In this document: piece by piece, positions 42,776 through 52,169 of the stretch
How the letters are laid out: each line of letters begins with the position of its first letter
Numbering within the stretch: position 1 is the stretch's first letter
NCBI GenBank assembly: GCA_019237115.1
Contig: JAFAHS010000437.1
Coordinates: 25,892 to 89,891, forward strand
Origin: Deltaproteobacteria bacterium
Lineage (GTDB): Bacteria; Desulfobacterota; Binatia; Binatales; Binataceae
DNA: 64,000 bases
Direction of reading: 5' to 3'
The notes under the pieces: generated by a model
Told to the model about the DNA's origin: nothing
Seen by the model: only the letters and a program-made list of their open reading frames with translations
Database searches by the model: none
Translations under genes and position numbers: made by a program

Positions 42776-43076
42776 GTACTCGGGCGGTGACCGACCCAAC
42801 CGCGTTCTTCACATACATCGACTCTGTGCAATCGCCGGCGTCGCCATTTCCTCCTTGGCCGTCTCGCTGGAGTGCGAACCCCGCAGCCGCAGCGTTCGCC
42901 GCCATCGAAGTATGAGTAGTTCGTAGTCGGTAAAGCCTGCGGCGGGTTATTGGCGCCCGCACAACAGTAACGGGCGACGATCCCGTCTCCTTCTGAGGCC
43001 GCCAAGCCTTTGCGATGCTGATTGAAATCGGCCTAGTCTGGGCGGCCCTCACAGCGACAATGGGCGACTAACCTCG

Positions 43077-46000
43077 ATGCGCTGTTCGAAGTGCGGGGAA
43101 GAGAATCCCGAAGGCAATCGATTCTGCGGCGACTGCGGCGCGGCGTTGGCGAATCTTTGTGCCCGGTGCGGTGCGGACAACCCGGCGGGCAAACGATTTT
43201 GCGGGGATTGCGGTGCTGCGCTGGGCGCCAGCGAGGGTCCCGCACAGCCGCCGTCGCGTCCACAACCGACCGCTAAGATTCCCACCCCCGCCCACCCAGG
43301 CAGGGCGGCTGCTCCGGCCGATGGCGAGCGCCGCCATCTGACGGTGCTGTTCTCGGACCTGGTAGGTTCCACCGAGATCGCGGCTCACCTGGATGCCGAA
43401 GACTGGCGCGAGATCGCCGCGCAGTATCAGCGCGCCACCGCAGCCGCAGTGACCGGCTTTGGCGGGCACGTCGCCAAGTATCTGGGTGACGGCCTGATGG
43501 TGTACTTCGGCTGGCCGCAGGCGCACGAGGATGACCCCGAGCGGGCGGTGCGCGCCGGGCTTGCGGTGGTCGAAGAAATCGCAGCGCTCAACGGACGCCT
43601 GGCCGCCGCGTACAAGGTGAAGCTCGCAGTGCGGGTTGGAATCCAGACCGGTTCGGTGGTCATGGGCCAGGGCGGCGGTGAGGGGGCCGACGTGTTCGGC
43701 GATGCGCCCAACGTCGCCTCGCGGGTGCAGTCGGCCGCCGAACCCGACTCGGTGGTAATTACCGCCGCGGTGCACGAGCTGGTCGCGGGCCTGTTCGTGG
43801 TCGAGGATCGCGGTGACCGGCAGCTCAAGGGCATCGCGCACCCGCTTAAGCTCTATCGGGTCATCGAGCCCGCGGCGATGCGCCGGCGCGCGCACCGGGC
43901 CGTCGCGCGCAGCCTGACGCCGTTCGTGGGTCGCGAAGATGACCTCGACCTGCTCCTTAGTCGCTGGGAACGGGCGCGCGAGGGTCAAGGGCAGCTGGTG
44001 CTGGTGATGGGCGAGCCCGGCATCGGCAAGTCGCGCCTGGTAGAGGAGTTCCGCGCCCAGCTCAGAGACCAACCGCATCTGTGGATCGAAGGCGCCGGCC
44101 AACAGTTCTCCCAGAGCACCCCGTTTCACGCCGTGACCGAGATGCTCGAGCAAGGCCTGGGCTGGCGCGGCGACGAAAGTCCCGAGGAGCGCGTCACTCA
44201 CCTCGAGCGCCGGCTGGAGGGGGCGGCGGAGATGAAGCTTAACGAAGCGCTGCCGCTCATCGCCGAGTTGCTCAATCTGCCGATCCCGGACCGATACCCC
44301 CCGCTGATGTTCGCACCCGACCAACGACGCAGGCGGCTGCTGGCCAACTTGTCCGCCTGGGCCCTCAACCTGGCCCGGGTGCAGCCGGTGGTGATGGCGA
44401 TGGAGGACCTGCACTGGGTCGATCCGTCGACGCTGGAACTTGCGCAGACGTTGGTCGAGCAGGCAGCGACCGCGCCACTCATGCTGCTCTGCACGACGCG
44501 GCCCGAGTTCCGCGCGCCGTGGGCGATGCGCGCGCATCATGCGCAGATAACCCTTAATCGCCTGAACAACCGTCACACCCGGGAGATGATCGCCGGGGTG
44601 GTGGCGCGCTCCGCCTTGGCGTCCGAGCTCATCGATGCAGTGGTGCAACGCACCGATGGAGTGCCGCTGTTCGCCGAGGAGCTGACCCGGCTCATCCTGG
44701 AGGGCGACGGTCGCTCGGTTGTGCACGACATTCCGGCCACGCTGCACGACTCGCTCGCCGCGCGTCTGGACCGGCTGGGCCCGGCCAAGGAGGTGGCACA
44801 GGTCGCTGCGGTTATCGGACGGGAGTTTTCCTATGAATTACTGCGGGCAGTCTCGGCAGTGCGCGAGACTGAGCTGCAGTCGGCGCTGCAAAAGCTGGTA
44901 GACGCGGAAGTTATCTACGCGCGGGGGATCGCCCCCGAGGCGACCTACCAGTTCAAGCACGCGCTCATTCAGGATGCCGCCTACGAGGCACTCCTCAAGA
45001 GCCGGCGACGCGAGTTGCATCGGCTCGTCGCGCATAAGATCCTCGAAAAATTCGCTTCGCTGGCCGAAGCGCAGCCCGAGCTGATTGCGCGGCACTGGGC
45101 CAACGCCAACGAGACGGAGCACGCGATCGCCGCCTGGCGCAAGGCGGGGGACTGTGCGTTCCTTCGCTATGCGTGCAAGGAAACAGAAGCGTCCTATAGG
45201 CATGCGCTCGATTTGCTAAGGACTCTCCCGGAGTCACCCGAGCGAGTGGAGCGCGAGCTGGAGCTGTTGAATCGGTTCGTACCTGTGCTCCAGCTAACCC
45301 GGGGATGGGCCGCGCCAGAAGCTGCCGAAGCGGTCGCCTACGCGCGAGCACTCGCGCAAAAAACCGATAATCCCGGGCAACTCCTACTACAACTGGTTGG
45401 CTCGTTCGTTGATGCCCTTAGCCGCGGTGACCTGTCTGCAGCCGGCGCGCTCGCCCCTCAGGTCTTTGATCTGGCAGAGCGCGACGGGAGTCCCCCGGTA
45501 TTGGGACTCGGGCGGGTGATCAAACTTTCGGCCTCCTACTTCCGGGGAGATCTGCGGGACGCTGAGGAGCACTATGCCGCTGGTGAAGGCTTGTTCGCAT
45601 CGGCCGGAGAAAAATTTCCATCTACTGTGGGCTCTGGGTTCGGCTTCGGAAGCCACGTTGCGTGGCTACTGGGACGCCCGGACACTGCCCGCGAACGAAT
45701 CCACACCGCAATAGCCCGCGCTACTCAGCTCGGGAGCCCTTTCGAGCTGGCTTACACGCAGCATGTTGCTGCGATACTGCAACTCTTCCTCAAAGAGTTC
45801 GCTGAGGCCAAATCAGCCGCCGCCGAGTCCATCGCCCTTGCAGATGAGCATGGCTTTCGCCAGTACGCGGCAGGGTCTCGCGTCTTCTTTGGCCTGGCGG
45901 AAGCCGCGCTTGGTCATCTCGGCGACGGCATGCCCAATGTCTATTTGGGCCTCGAAGGACTGAATGAAAGCGGGGCTGGGATCATGATGCCTCTGTATCT

Positions 46001-46385
46001 CTGCTGGGTCGCTATCGCAGAGTCACTCGAAGGAAGAGTACCGCAGGCGCTCGAACGGATAGAGAATGCTTTGCTAGCGAACCCGTTGGAATTAACCTGG
46101 GGGCCCGAAGTTACAAGGATGCGGGGCGAGTTACGTCGTGTCGTTGGCCAAACCGAACAGGCCGAGGCCGATTTCCGCGGTGCAATCGCGCTTGCACAAC
46201 AAATCTCTGCGAAAGCATGGGAACTCCGCGCCGCGACGAGCCTAGCGCGCCTGTTAGGCGATGCGGGCCGCCGGGACGAGGGGCGCGCGGTGCTCTCTGG
46301 TATCTACGATTGGTTCACCGAGGGCTCCGACACCGCGGACCTCAAGGAAGCGAAGGCGCTGCTCGGGGAGTTGAGCAACCCATAA
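43077..46385 (+). CDS. Double zinc ribbon + class III adenylate/guanylate cyclase + AAA ATPase + TPR-like protein
   Basis: 'MRCSKCGEENPEGNRFCGDCGAALANLCARCGADNPAGKRFCGDCGAAL', cyclase 'LTVLFSDLVGSTEIAAHLD...VAKYLGDGLMVYFGWPQAHEDDPERAVRAGL', P-loop 'LVMGEPGIGKSRLVEEF', helical C-terminus. Confidence 0.93.
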   Translation: MRCSKCGEENPEGNRFCGDCGAALANLCARCGADNPAGKRFCGDCGAALGASEGPAQPPSRPQPTAKIPTPAHPGRAAAPADGERRHLTVLFSDLVGSTEIAAHLDAEDWREIAAQYQRATAAAVTGFGGHVAKYLGDGLMVYFGWPQAHEDDPERAVRAGLAVVEEIAALNGRLAAAYKVKLAVRVGIQTGSVVMGQGGGEGADVFGDAPNVASRVQSAAEPDSVVITAAVHELVAGLFVVEDRGDRQLKGIAHPLKLYRVIEPAAMRRRAHRAVARSLTPFVGREDDLDLLLSRWERAREGQGQLVLVMGEPGIGKSRLVEEFRAQLRDQPHLWIEGAGQQFSQSTPFHAVTEMLEQGLGWRGDESPEERVTHLERRLEGAAEMKLNEALPLIAELLNLPIPDRYPPLMFAPDQRRRRLLANLSAWALNLARVQPVVMAMEDLHWVDPSTLELAQTLVEQAATAPLMLLCTTRPEFRAPWAMRAHHAQITLNRLNNRHTREMIAGVVARSALASELIDAVVQRTDGVPLFAEELTRLILEGDGRSVVHDIPATLHDSLAARLDRLGPAKEVAQVAAVIGREFSYELLRAVSAVRETELQSALQKLVDAEVIYARGIAPEATYQFKHALIQDAAYEALLKSRRRELHRLVAHKILEKFASLAEAQPELIARHWANANETEHAIAAWRKAGDCAFLRYACKETEASYRHALDLLRTLPESPERVERELELLNRFVPVLQLTRGWAAPEAAEAVAYARALAQKTDNPGQLLLQLVGSFVDALSRGDLSAAGALAPQVFDLAERDGSPPVLGLGRVIKLSASYFRGDLRDAEEHYAAGEGLFASAGEKFPSTVGSGFGFGSHVAWLLGRPDTARERIHTAIARATQLGSPFELAYTQHVAAILQLFLKEFAEAKSAAAESIALADEHGFRQYAAGSRVFFGLAEAALGHLGDGMPNVYLGLEGLNESGAGIMMPLYLCWVAIAESLEGRVPQALERIENALLANPLELTWGPEVTRMRGELRRVVGQTEQAEADFRGAIALAQQISAKAWELRAATSLARLLGDAGRRDEGRAVLSGIYDWFTEGSDTADLKEAKALLGELSNP

Positions 46386-46423
46386 TGATCGTTGGGAGCC
46401 CAACGAACTAGAACTGAGCCAAA

Positions 46424-46446
46424 GGGTCCTCCCTCCCCCCGGACCC
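46424..46446. terminator. Hairpin between convergent cyclase and amidohydrolase genes
   Basis: GGGTCC (46424-46429) / GGACCC (46441-46446) with 11 nt C-rich loop; a second short inverted repeat GTTGGGAGCCCAAC lies at 46391-46404. Confidence 0.3.
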
Positions 46447-46455
46447 GGGTCGGTA

Positions 46456-47430
46456 TCAGGCCGCCACAGACTTAAGCCGCGTCAGCAGTTCAAGCGCGTT
46501 CGTCCGATGAATCGCCGCGCGATCTTCATCGCTAACGAACCTGCTCGCTTCAAGTTCCCTGTTCGTCTCAGAGACCCCAGGCTCCGGGTACCAGGGCCAA
46601 TCGCTTCCGTAAACGATATGGGAAACGTCGGCGAGCTGAACGAGAGAAGAAAGCGTGTGCTCCGACTGAATCGCGGTGTCGTAATAGAGGCGGCGCAGGT
46701 ACGTGATCGCGTCCTTGGTACCTGCGGCGCCGAGTCGGAGGCGGTGTCCAACTGCGTTGATGCGGCCCGCGAGGACCGGAACCGCACCGCCGTTATGCGG
46801 GACGATGATCGAAATGTCGGGATATCTTTCCAGCGTCCCGGTGAAAATCAGGTTGGTGACTGCGCGCGCGGTGTCGAATGGAAATTCCAGCATCGGCCTC
46901 GGATAGCCCATCGCGCATTGTTGCCAGCAAGCCGGCGACGTGGGATGGACAAACACCACCGCTTTACGCCGGTTCAGTTCCTCGAAAATCGGATCAAACT
47001 TCGCGTCGCCCAGGTAGATGCCGTGGACGTTGGTCTTGAGTCCGATCCCGTCGGCGCGAAGGGTGCCCATTGCATACGTGAGTTCTTCCAGCGATCCGTC
47101 CACGTCCGGCATCGGCAAGGCGCCAAACAGTCCAAACCTTTTGGGGTGCTTCATGACTGCTTCAGCGCCCGCCTCATTCACTTTGCGCGCAAGCCGTCGC
47201 GCGGCAGCATCATCACCGTAGTGAACACCAGGCGAGGAGATCGATAACATTCCGGTCTCGATGCCCAGCTTCTCATAGGTCTCGAGCGCCAATTCCGGGC
47301 TCCATTTCGGATAGTCTGGCATGCCATCGGGATGTACGATGCCGGCCCTGCGCATCTCGTCCGCGTAGCCGGGCGGCAGATAATGCGCATGCACGTCGAT
47401 TTTCCGATTGGAATTTGAGATCGCACACAT
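46456..47430 (-). CDS. Amidohydrolase (ACMSD/2,3-dihydroxybenzoate decarboxylase-like)
   Basis: 'KIDVHAHYLPPGY', 'VFVHPTSPACW', 'IIVPHNGGAVPVLAGRI', 'HIVYGSDWPWYPE'; start at MCAISN. Confidence 0.9.
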   Translation of the reverse strand: MCAISNSNRKIDVHAHYLPPGYADEMRRAGIVHPDGMPDYPKWSPELALETYEKLGIETGMLSISSPGVHYGDDAAARRLARKVNEAGAEAVMKHPKRFGLFGALPMPDVDGSLEELTYAMGTLRADGIGLKTNVHGIYLGDAKFDPIFEELNRRKAVVFVHPTSPACWQQCAMGYPRPMLEFPFDTARAVTNLIFTGTLERYPDISIIVPHNGGAVPVLAGRINAVGHRLRLGAAGTKDAITYLRRLYYDTAIQSEHTLSSLVQLADVSHIVYGSDWPWYPEPGVSETNRELEASRFVSDEDRAAIHRTNALELLTRLKSVAA

Positions 47431-48001
47431 GGTGTGTCCCCCTGCGACTGACAATAGACCCCAGCCAACAACTGGGCCCTGTTCGGCCGATTGTCCACCT
47501 CAACAAACCGCAGCGCCAGAGTCCCTAATCGTGCGCGACTGCCTTCGCGTAACTGCGAAGGCCCTTCCATCAATTGCCGCGCAAACGCTGGGCGTCCAAC
47601 GAGCGTGGGAACCGGGAGGATTGGTACGTGAGCCCTCGGTGTCTGGACAATGCAACGCTGGCTCACGCTCGGAGTCTTCGCGCACCAGCTCGAACCAATT
47701 AGTAATTCGTGTCTCTACCGCCCGCTTTGCCTTCTCAAGTCGGTTCTGCCGCGATGCGACAGGAGAATGCATGAGGCGGCGAATTCGGCTTTAACGGCGA
47801 GAGCAGAGATCAATAGGTCTGCCGTTGTGAAGTTCACGGAGCCAAAAAAGCTCGCTGGGGTCTCTCGCGCAAAAAAGAGATGGCAGCGCGCACACTCAAT
47901 CCCATCGCGCAAGCGGTTGGAGATGGTGCCTCGTAATCCTAGACCGAGCCCTAATCGGTTGGCGTCGCTGGAAGCTCGATGAAGTCGATGGTTCGTTTCA
48001 A

Positions 48002-49032
48002 CTATGGGTTGCGCCGGGCGAGGTTGGGCTGGAGTTCCGTGCGCTTCGTAGGTGGCATCGACCGTGGGGCGTGTCCAAACATAATGCCGGTCTCAACTTC
48101 AACTGGCTGCGCGTTGCGCAAGTACGGCTTGAATCTCCACTGACTTAGAGCATCGCCGATAGCTTGTCGCTGGTCGGGAAACGCACTCAGAAAGTGAATG
48201 TGTTTCACCCTGCCGCGCCTATCAACTATGATCCGGACCGGAACCGGATTAAATCTCGGCTGGGTAAACACGGGGTCCACCCTCTCGGTTACGGTCCCGT
48301 CCCCCGCGTAATCCCTGATACAAACCGGGACCCCGTCACCACCGGTGCCCTCGGTTGGGCTGCTTTCCTTTGGCAGTTTCAATTTGCTCATCTGAGCAAG
48401 GCTAGCCAGCGTCATCGGGTCCCGATTCATAAAGACGAATTCTACCGTATGGCAGCGGATCTCGGTGGCCAGGACGTACCAGTGCAGCTGCGCCACGGGT
48501 GACCAATAGGCGAAGCTGGCAAAGGACCGACCACCAGTCGGCAGCCCGACGGGGTTGGGTTCCAGCTGGTAGTCGGACTGCAGGCGGGCTTTCGTATAGT
48601 TGACCAGCTGTGTCGCGTATCCACAGGTAGTGGTGTGAAAAACATGTCTTGGGCAGTGATAAGGATATCGCCTCGCCCATTTCCCTTGTATGAGTCCGGC
48701 CGCGACAATTCCGCGAGTACGTAGCTACCGGTATCTGATGGAGGCGGCCCTGCATATTTTTGAATCCAGTCAGGCGGTAGACGGTAGGCAATCCCAAAGT
48801 ACTGATTGCGGTAGACGTCGTGGGTGATTGTCCCGCTTTCCGGCACGGGAGTGGAATCGTTAGCGCTCGACCAGGCGCCCTTGACCAGTATCACGTGTTC
48901 CGGGACCTTTTTTATCGGGTGCTGGCGGGAAGAATCGCCCTTCGGGCCCGCGACCTGGCCGAAGGCTGGCAGCACGGTCAGAACCAGAACGGCCACGCCG
49001 CTCGCAATTCCAGCCTGGATCTTTTCCTTCAT
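48002..49032 (-). pseudogene. Secreted protein with TonB-C-like C-terminal segment, split by an apparent frameshift (ORFs 49032->48442 and 48496->48002)
   Basis: N-terminal signal 'MKEKIQAGIASGVAVLVLTVLPAFGQ'; manual translation of the -1 frame gives ...TQLVNYTKARLQSDYQLEPNPVGLPTGGRSFASFAYWSPVAQLHWYVLATEIRCHTVEFVFMNRDP..., continuous with the 48002-48496 ORF; an A5 run sits at 48638-48642. Confidence 0.65.
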
Positions 49033-49157
49033 GTGCTCGTTTAGAACTCCTCGTATGGGCCTCGCCGGTTCGGGAAGCTGCGCTGAGCCATATAGAGAAA
49101 ACTGGTGAGACACCATCGTGTCGCACCAGTGGTTGTCGCCAGAAAGAACGCCAACAG

Positions 49158-50657
49158 TTATAACGAACGCAGGAAATCCAACACGGCTTGCTGCTGAGAG
49201 TTGTCGAGGTCCGTGAAAGCCTCGATCACGTTGTTCGCCTCGCTGCCTTGGCCCTGGTGCTGCAGGATCGCCTTGAAAAGGTTGGAAGTGCGCCCATCGT
49301 GAAGTAGAAAAATCCGCTGCCCAAGGCCCCACAACGGCGCCGTTTTGAACTGGTCGCCGCCGGCGCCGCCCTGCCCGACGTTATCGGCCAACCCGGCCCC
49401 CATATGATGAATTTCAAAATCGCTGAACGCGTTTACTGGTTGTTGGCTCAGCGATGCAGTAAAGCTCGACGGCTGGGTCGAGTTTATCACCGAATTGTGG
49501 CAGGTCGCACAGCCGACGGAACTGAAGAGAGCCGCCCCATTGCTTATCGTCTCTGCGCTAACAGATTGTCCATTCCGAACAACTCCTCCAGTCGGCGGAG
49601 GAGCCAGGAACCGCATGAACATGGCAAACTGCACCACGTCACTCGGAACAGAAGCGTTGCTGACGAACGGATCCTGGTTGGGAGTGGCGGTAAAGTTGGT
49701 CGAGTCTTCCGGATATCCTTTCAGGCTGAGGTTCAGGCAGTTCGCAGGAAGCCCGGTTCCACTCTGATCTTCTTCGGGCAGTGGTCTGTCCTGGGTGAAG
49801 ACCTCGTTGCTGACGCCCTGCTCCACGTTGTAGGCCTCACCAGCAAAGAGTTCCAGTGACTTGTTCTGAGCCTTCCATCCGAAGCGCGCAATCGTGCCAT
49901 CATTGCCGTTATGATTGAATGTCCCGGCCACTCCGAAGTTGTTGTTGAGGTTCGCACTCTGGTTACTCAGCAGGGTTGACTCGTCCAGGTTCTCGACCAG
50001 GCCGTCACCAAATGTCGCCAGGGGAATGCGGAAGATGATGTTGTTGGCCTGCGCGGCCTGCTCAAAAGGAGGCTGCGACAGCGCGCAACTACCCGCATCG
50101 GCGCGACCGGTTACCGTAAACAGGTCTTCCACTCCCCCGTTCGGCGCACTGGTGTTCACCTGGCCACTACTGTTGAAAAAGAACGGGAACCTGGCTTCCC
50201 GGGTCGGGCCATTGGCCGTGATAAAAGATGGAGTGCTGTTATTCGGCGCGACCAGAGGCGGGCTGCCGTTGGTAAACAGGAATTGCGGATTCACCGCCGG
50301 GCCCGTCCCGCCGGGCGCGGGCTGACCGTGACATGAAACGCAGCTGTTGGAGTTGAAGCGCGGCCCCAAACCGTTGTTCGCGGTAGGGGAATTGGAAACC
50401 GAGTCGGTCGCGTTAAAGCGGCTCAGCCCGTTCTGGAAGAACTGCAGGGTTCCGTCGGTCGTCGAAACCGAACCGAGTGGAGCCCCGGTGTTGCGGTTGC
50501 CAGCCTGCACACCCGGGTCAGTTGGCCCTCCTTCACCACCGAAACCACCACCACCGAAACCACCACCGCCGTCGGGGGGTACTTGAGCGTATCGCTGTGC
50601 GGTCGCAATCGACACAACCAGTAACAACAATGCCAAACCAGCGAGTACTTTTTTCAT
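49158..50657 (-). CDS. Di-haem oxidoreductase family protein (DUF1111/DHOR-like), exported
   Basis: Signal peptide 'MKKVLAGLALLLLVVSIATAQ'; two CxxCH motifs (CVSCH, CATCH); 'KTAPLWGLGQRIFLLHDGRTSNLFKAILQHQGQGSEANNVIEAFTDLDNSQQQAVLDFLRSL'. Confidence 0.88.
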   Translation of the reverse strand: MKKVLAGLALLLLVVSIATAQRYAQVPPDGGGGFGGGGFGGEGGPTDPGVQAGNRNTGAPLGSVSTTDGTLQFFQNGLSRFNATDSVSNSPTANNGLGPRFNSNSCVSCHGQPAPGGTGPAVNPQFLFTNGSPPLVAPNNSTPSFITANGPTREARFPFFFNSSGQVNTSAPNGGVEDLFTVTGRADAGSCALSQPPFEQAAQANNIIFRIPLATFGDGLVENLDESTLLSNQSANLNNNFGVAGTFNHNGNDGTIARFGWKAQNKSLELFAGEAYNVEQGVSNEVFTQDRPLPEEDQSGTGLPANCLNLSLKGYPEDSTNFTATPNQDPFVSNASVPSDVVQFAMFMRFLAPPPTGGVVRNGQSVSAETISNGAALFSSVGCATCHNSVINSTQPSSFTASLSQQPVNAFSDFEIHHMGAGLADNVGQGGAGGDQFKTAPLWGLGQRIFLLHDGRTSNLFKAILQHQGQGSEANNVIEAFTDLDNSQQQAVLDFLRSL

Positions 50658-50749
50658 GGAGACTCCTCCGGCGAAAGGCGGCAGGCCGCTTCGTTGCACA
50701 ACTCCACGAGTGCACGGGATCTATTAGTGCAGAGAATGTAGATTTACCT

Positions 50750-50763
50750 GTTACGCAGGTAAC
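50750..50763. promoter_or_regulatory. Operator-like palindrome GTTACGCAGGTAAC
   Basis: GTTAC-N4-GTAAC, upstream of the DUF1111 gene. Confidence 0.65.
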
Positions 50764-50781
50764 GTTGGGAAGAAAAAATCT

Positions 50782-50795
50782 GTTACCTAGGTAAC
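50782..50795. promoter_or_regulatory. Operator-like perfect palindrome GTTACCTAGGTAAC
   Basis: Same GTTAC-N4-GTAAC pattern, centre 32 bp from the first copy; lies just after the Crp/Fnr stop. Confidence 0.65.
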
Positions 50796-50796
50796 A

Positions 50797-51633
50797 TCAC
50801 GCGGAGTGCGCTTCGGAAAGGAGAACGAATTTGCCCTCGATGCGGCTCAATCGGCCGCGCCGGATCAGATCCTGCACGGCGATCGAAACCCGGGTGCGGC
50901 TGGCGGCTACCATGCTGGCCAATTCATTAATGCTCAGAGCTCGGTTGACCACGAGTGCACCATCGGACCTGCACGCCAGACCGCTCAGCGTCCGGAGGAT
51001 GCGGCGGTCTATCGGTTCGTACGCCAGATCGGTGTGGCGCTCGTACGCCGACATCAACCGCTGAGCCAGAACTTGCACCAGAGTCAGCGCAAGTTCAGAA
51101 TCCTCGGCTACCAGCGTGCGGAACAACTCTTTGTGAACAAACCTGAGCACCGAGGTCTCGGTCGCCACCGCGGTGGCGACTGCGCGCGTTCCATTCAGCG
51201 CCTCAATGACCCCGAAGAACTCTCCCGCACCGAATTCTGCCTGCAACAATTCGCGGCCGTCGCTTGCACTAGAGATGCACTTGATCCGACCGCTCTCCAC
51301 CAAGTAGACGCGGGTGGTCGGCCGACCCTCGTAATGGATGATCTGCCTGCAACGAGCAGTGTAGGGAATTGCCGTGCGAAGAAATGAGCCTACCGCCGAA
51401 TCCTTCAGGTCGGCGTGCGCATACGCTTCACGGGCAATCCGTCGGGCTTCGCCTTCATAAGGCGAACCGCGAATCATATCCAACTCATCCTGGCGCACGG
51501 TCGGCCCTCCGAGCGCCGGAGGCAATCCCTGTACGATAACCCCCAGGCCGCTTTGGCAATCTCCTCTCCCTTCCGCGTCGCGCATCGCTGCGGAAGTATC
51601 AACCATCATTAGATGAAGATGGCCGAGTAGCAC
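50797..51633 (-). CDS. Crp/Fnr-family transcriptional regulator
   Basis: Cyclic-nucleotide-binding-like fold 'TRVYLVESGRIKCISSASDGRELLQAEFGAGEFFGVIEALNGTRAVATAVATETSVLRF' and HTH 'SINELASMVAASRTRVSIAVQDLIRRGRLSRIEGKFVLL'; start uncertain (several candidate Met). Confidence 0.88.
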   Translation of the reverse strand: MLLGHLHLMMVDTSAAMRDAEGRGDCQSGLGVIVQGLPPALGGPTVRQDELDMIRGSPYEGEARRIAREAYAHADLKDSAVGSFLRTAIPYTARCRQIIHYEGRPTTRVYLVESGRIKCISSASDGRELLQAEFGAGEFFGVIEALNGTRAVATAVATETSVLRFVHKELFRTLVAEDSELALTLVQVLAQRLMSAYERHTDLAYEPIDRRILRTLSGLACRSDGALVVNRALSINELASMVAASRTRVSIAVQDLIRRGRLSRIEGKFVLLSEAHSA

Positions 51634-51858
51634 ATTGGCTATGCGTCTGTAAATCTACTCTAATCAACTTTTTAGTTCCTATTGGATGCACTATAACGTT
51701 GCTGTGCACATAATATTGGCCGTTGCCCGAAGGAGTGTCTTGAGGCGCCATTAACCGCTCGCGAACACGCAAGCCCCCATCCGGAGAGAATCAACAGCAA
51801 CCAGGCGCGCCGCTGCTCAAGGTTTAGAGCAGATCGTCGATTCGCCCACGTGTTCTTA

Positions 51859-52044
51859 GGTAAGAGAAATTCTTGTTAAATCGGCGAATTGGTCTCTAAG
51901 GATGCCTTTCCCCAGTTATCCGCGACTTGAGGAAGATTTCCTTGACCGAAGGTAAAAGAAATTCTTGCTAAGCGCGACGAATTGGTCTCCAAGGATGACT
52001 CTCCCCCCGGCGTCCCCGCCTTGAGAAGATTTCTTTGATCGACG
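51859..52044. repeat. Two-copy imperfect tandem repeat, ~92 bp period, each unit with imperfect terminal inverted arms
   Basis: Copy 1 GGTAAGAGAAATTCTTG...CGAATTGGTCTCTAAGGATG...TTGAGGAAGATTTCCTTGA; copy 2 GGTAAAAGAAATTCTTG...CGAATTGGTCTCCAAGGATG...TTGAGAAGATTTCTTTGA. Confidence 0.8.
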
Positions 52045-52169
52045 CAGTAGACAAATTTCCGGGTGGCGCGACCGCTGAGCCCGCGTCAGCGGGCACGCTG
52101 TAAATCCAGCGGCCTCTGCTGCGGAGGAGTACGCCGGGTCCTTTGGGCACCTTCCCGGACGCGGAGCGC

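Noticed and set aside
43068-44747. 559 aa minus-strand ORF opposite the cyclase/ATPase gene
   Set aside because: Antisense to highly conserved cyclase and ATPase motifs; no own motif
47455-48001. Short ORFs in the gap between amidohydrolase and the frameshifted gene
   Set aside because: No domain evidence and mutually overlapping on both strands
52079-52094. GCCCGC-GTCA-GCGGGC hairpin after the DUF1329 gene
   Set aside because: Plausible terminator stem but no U-tract follows on the minus strand, so not listed as a feature
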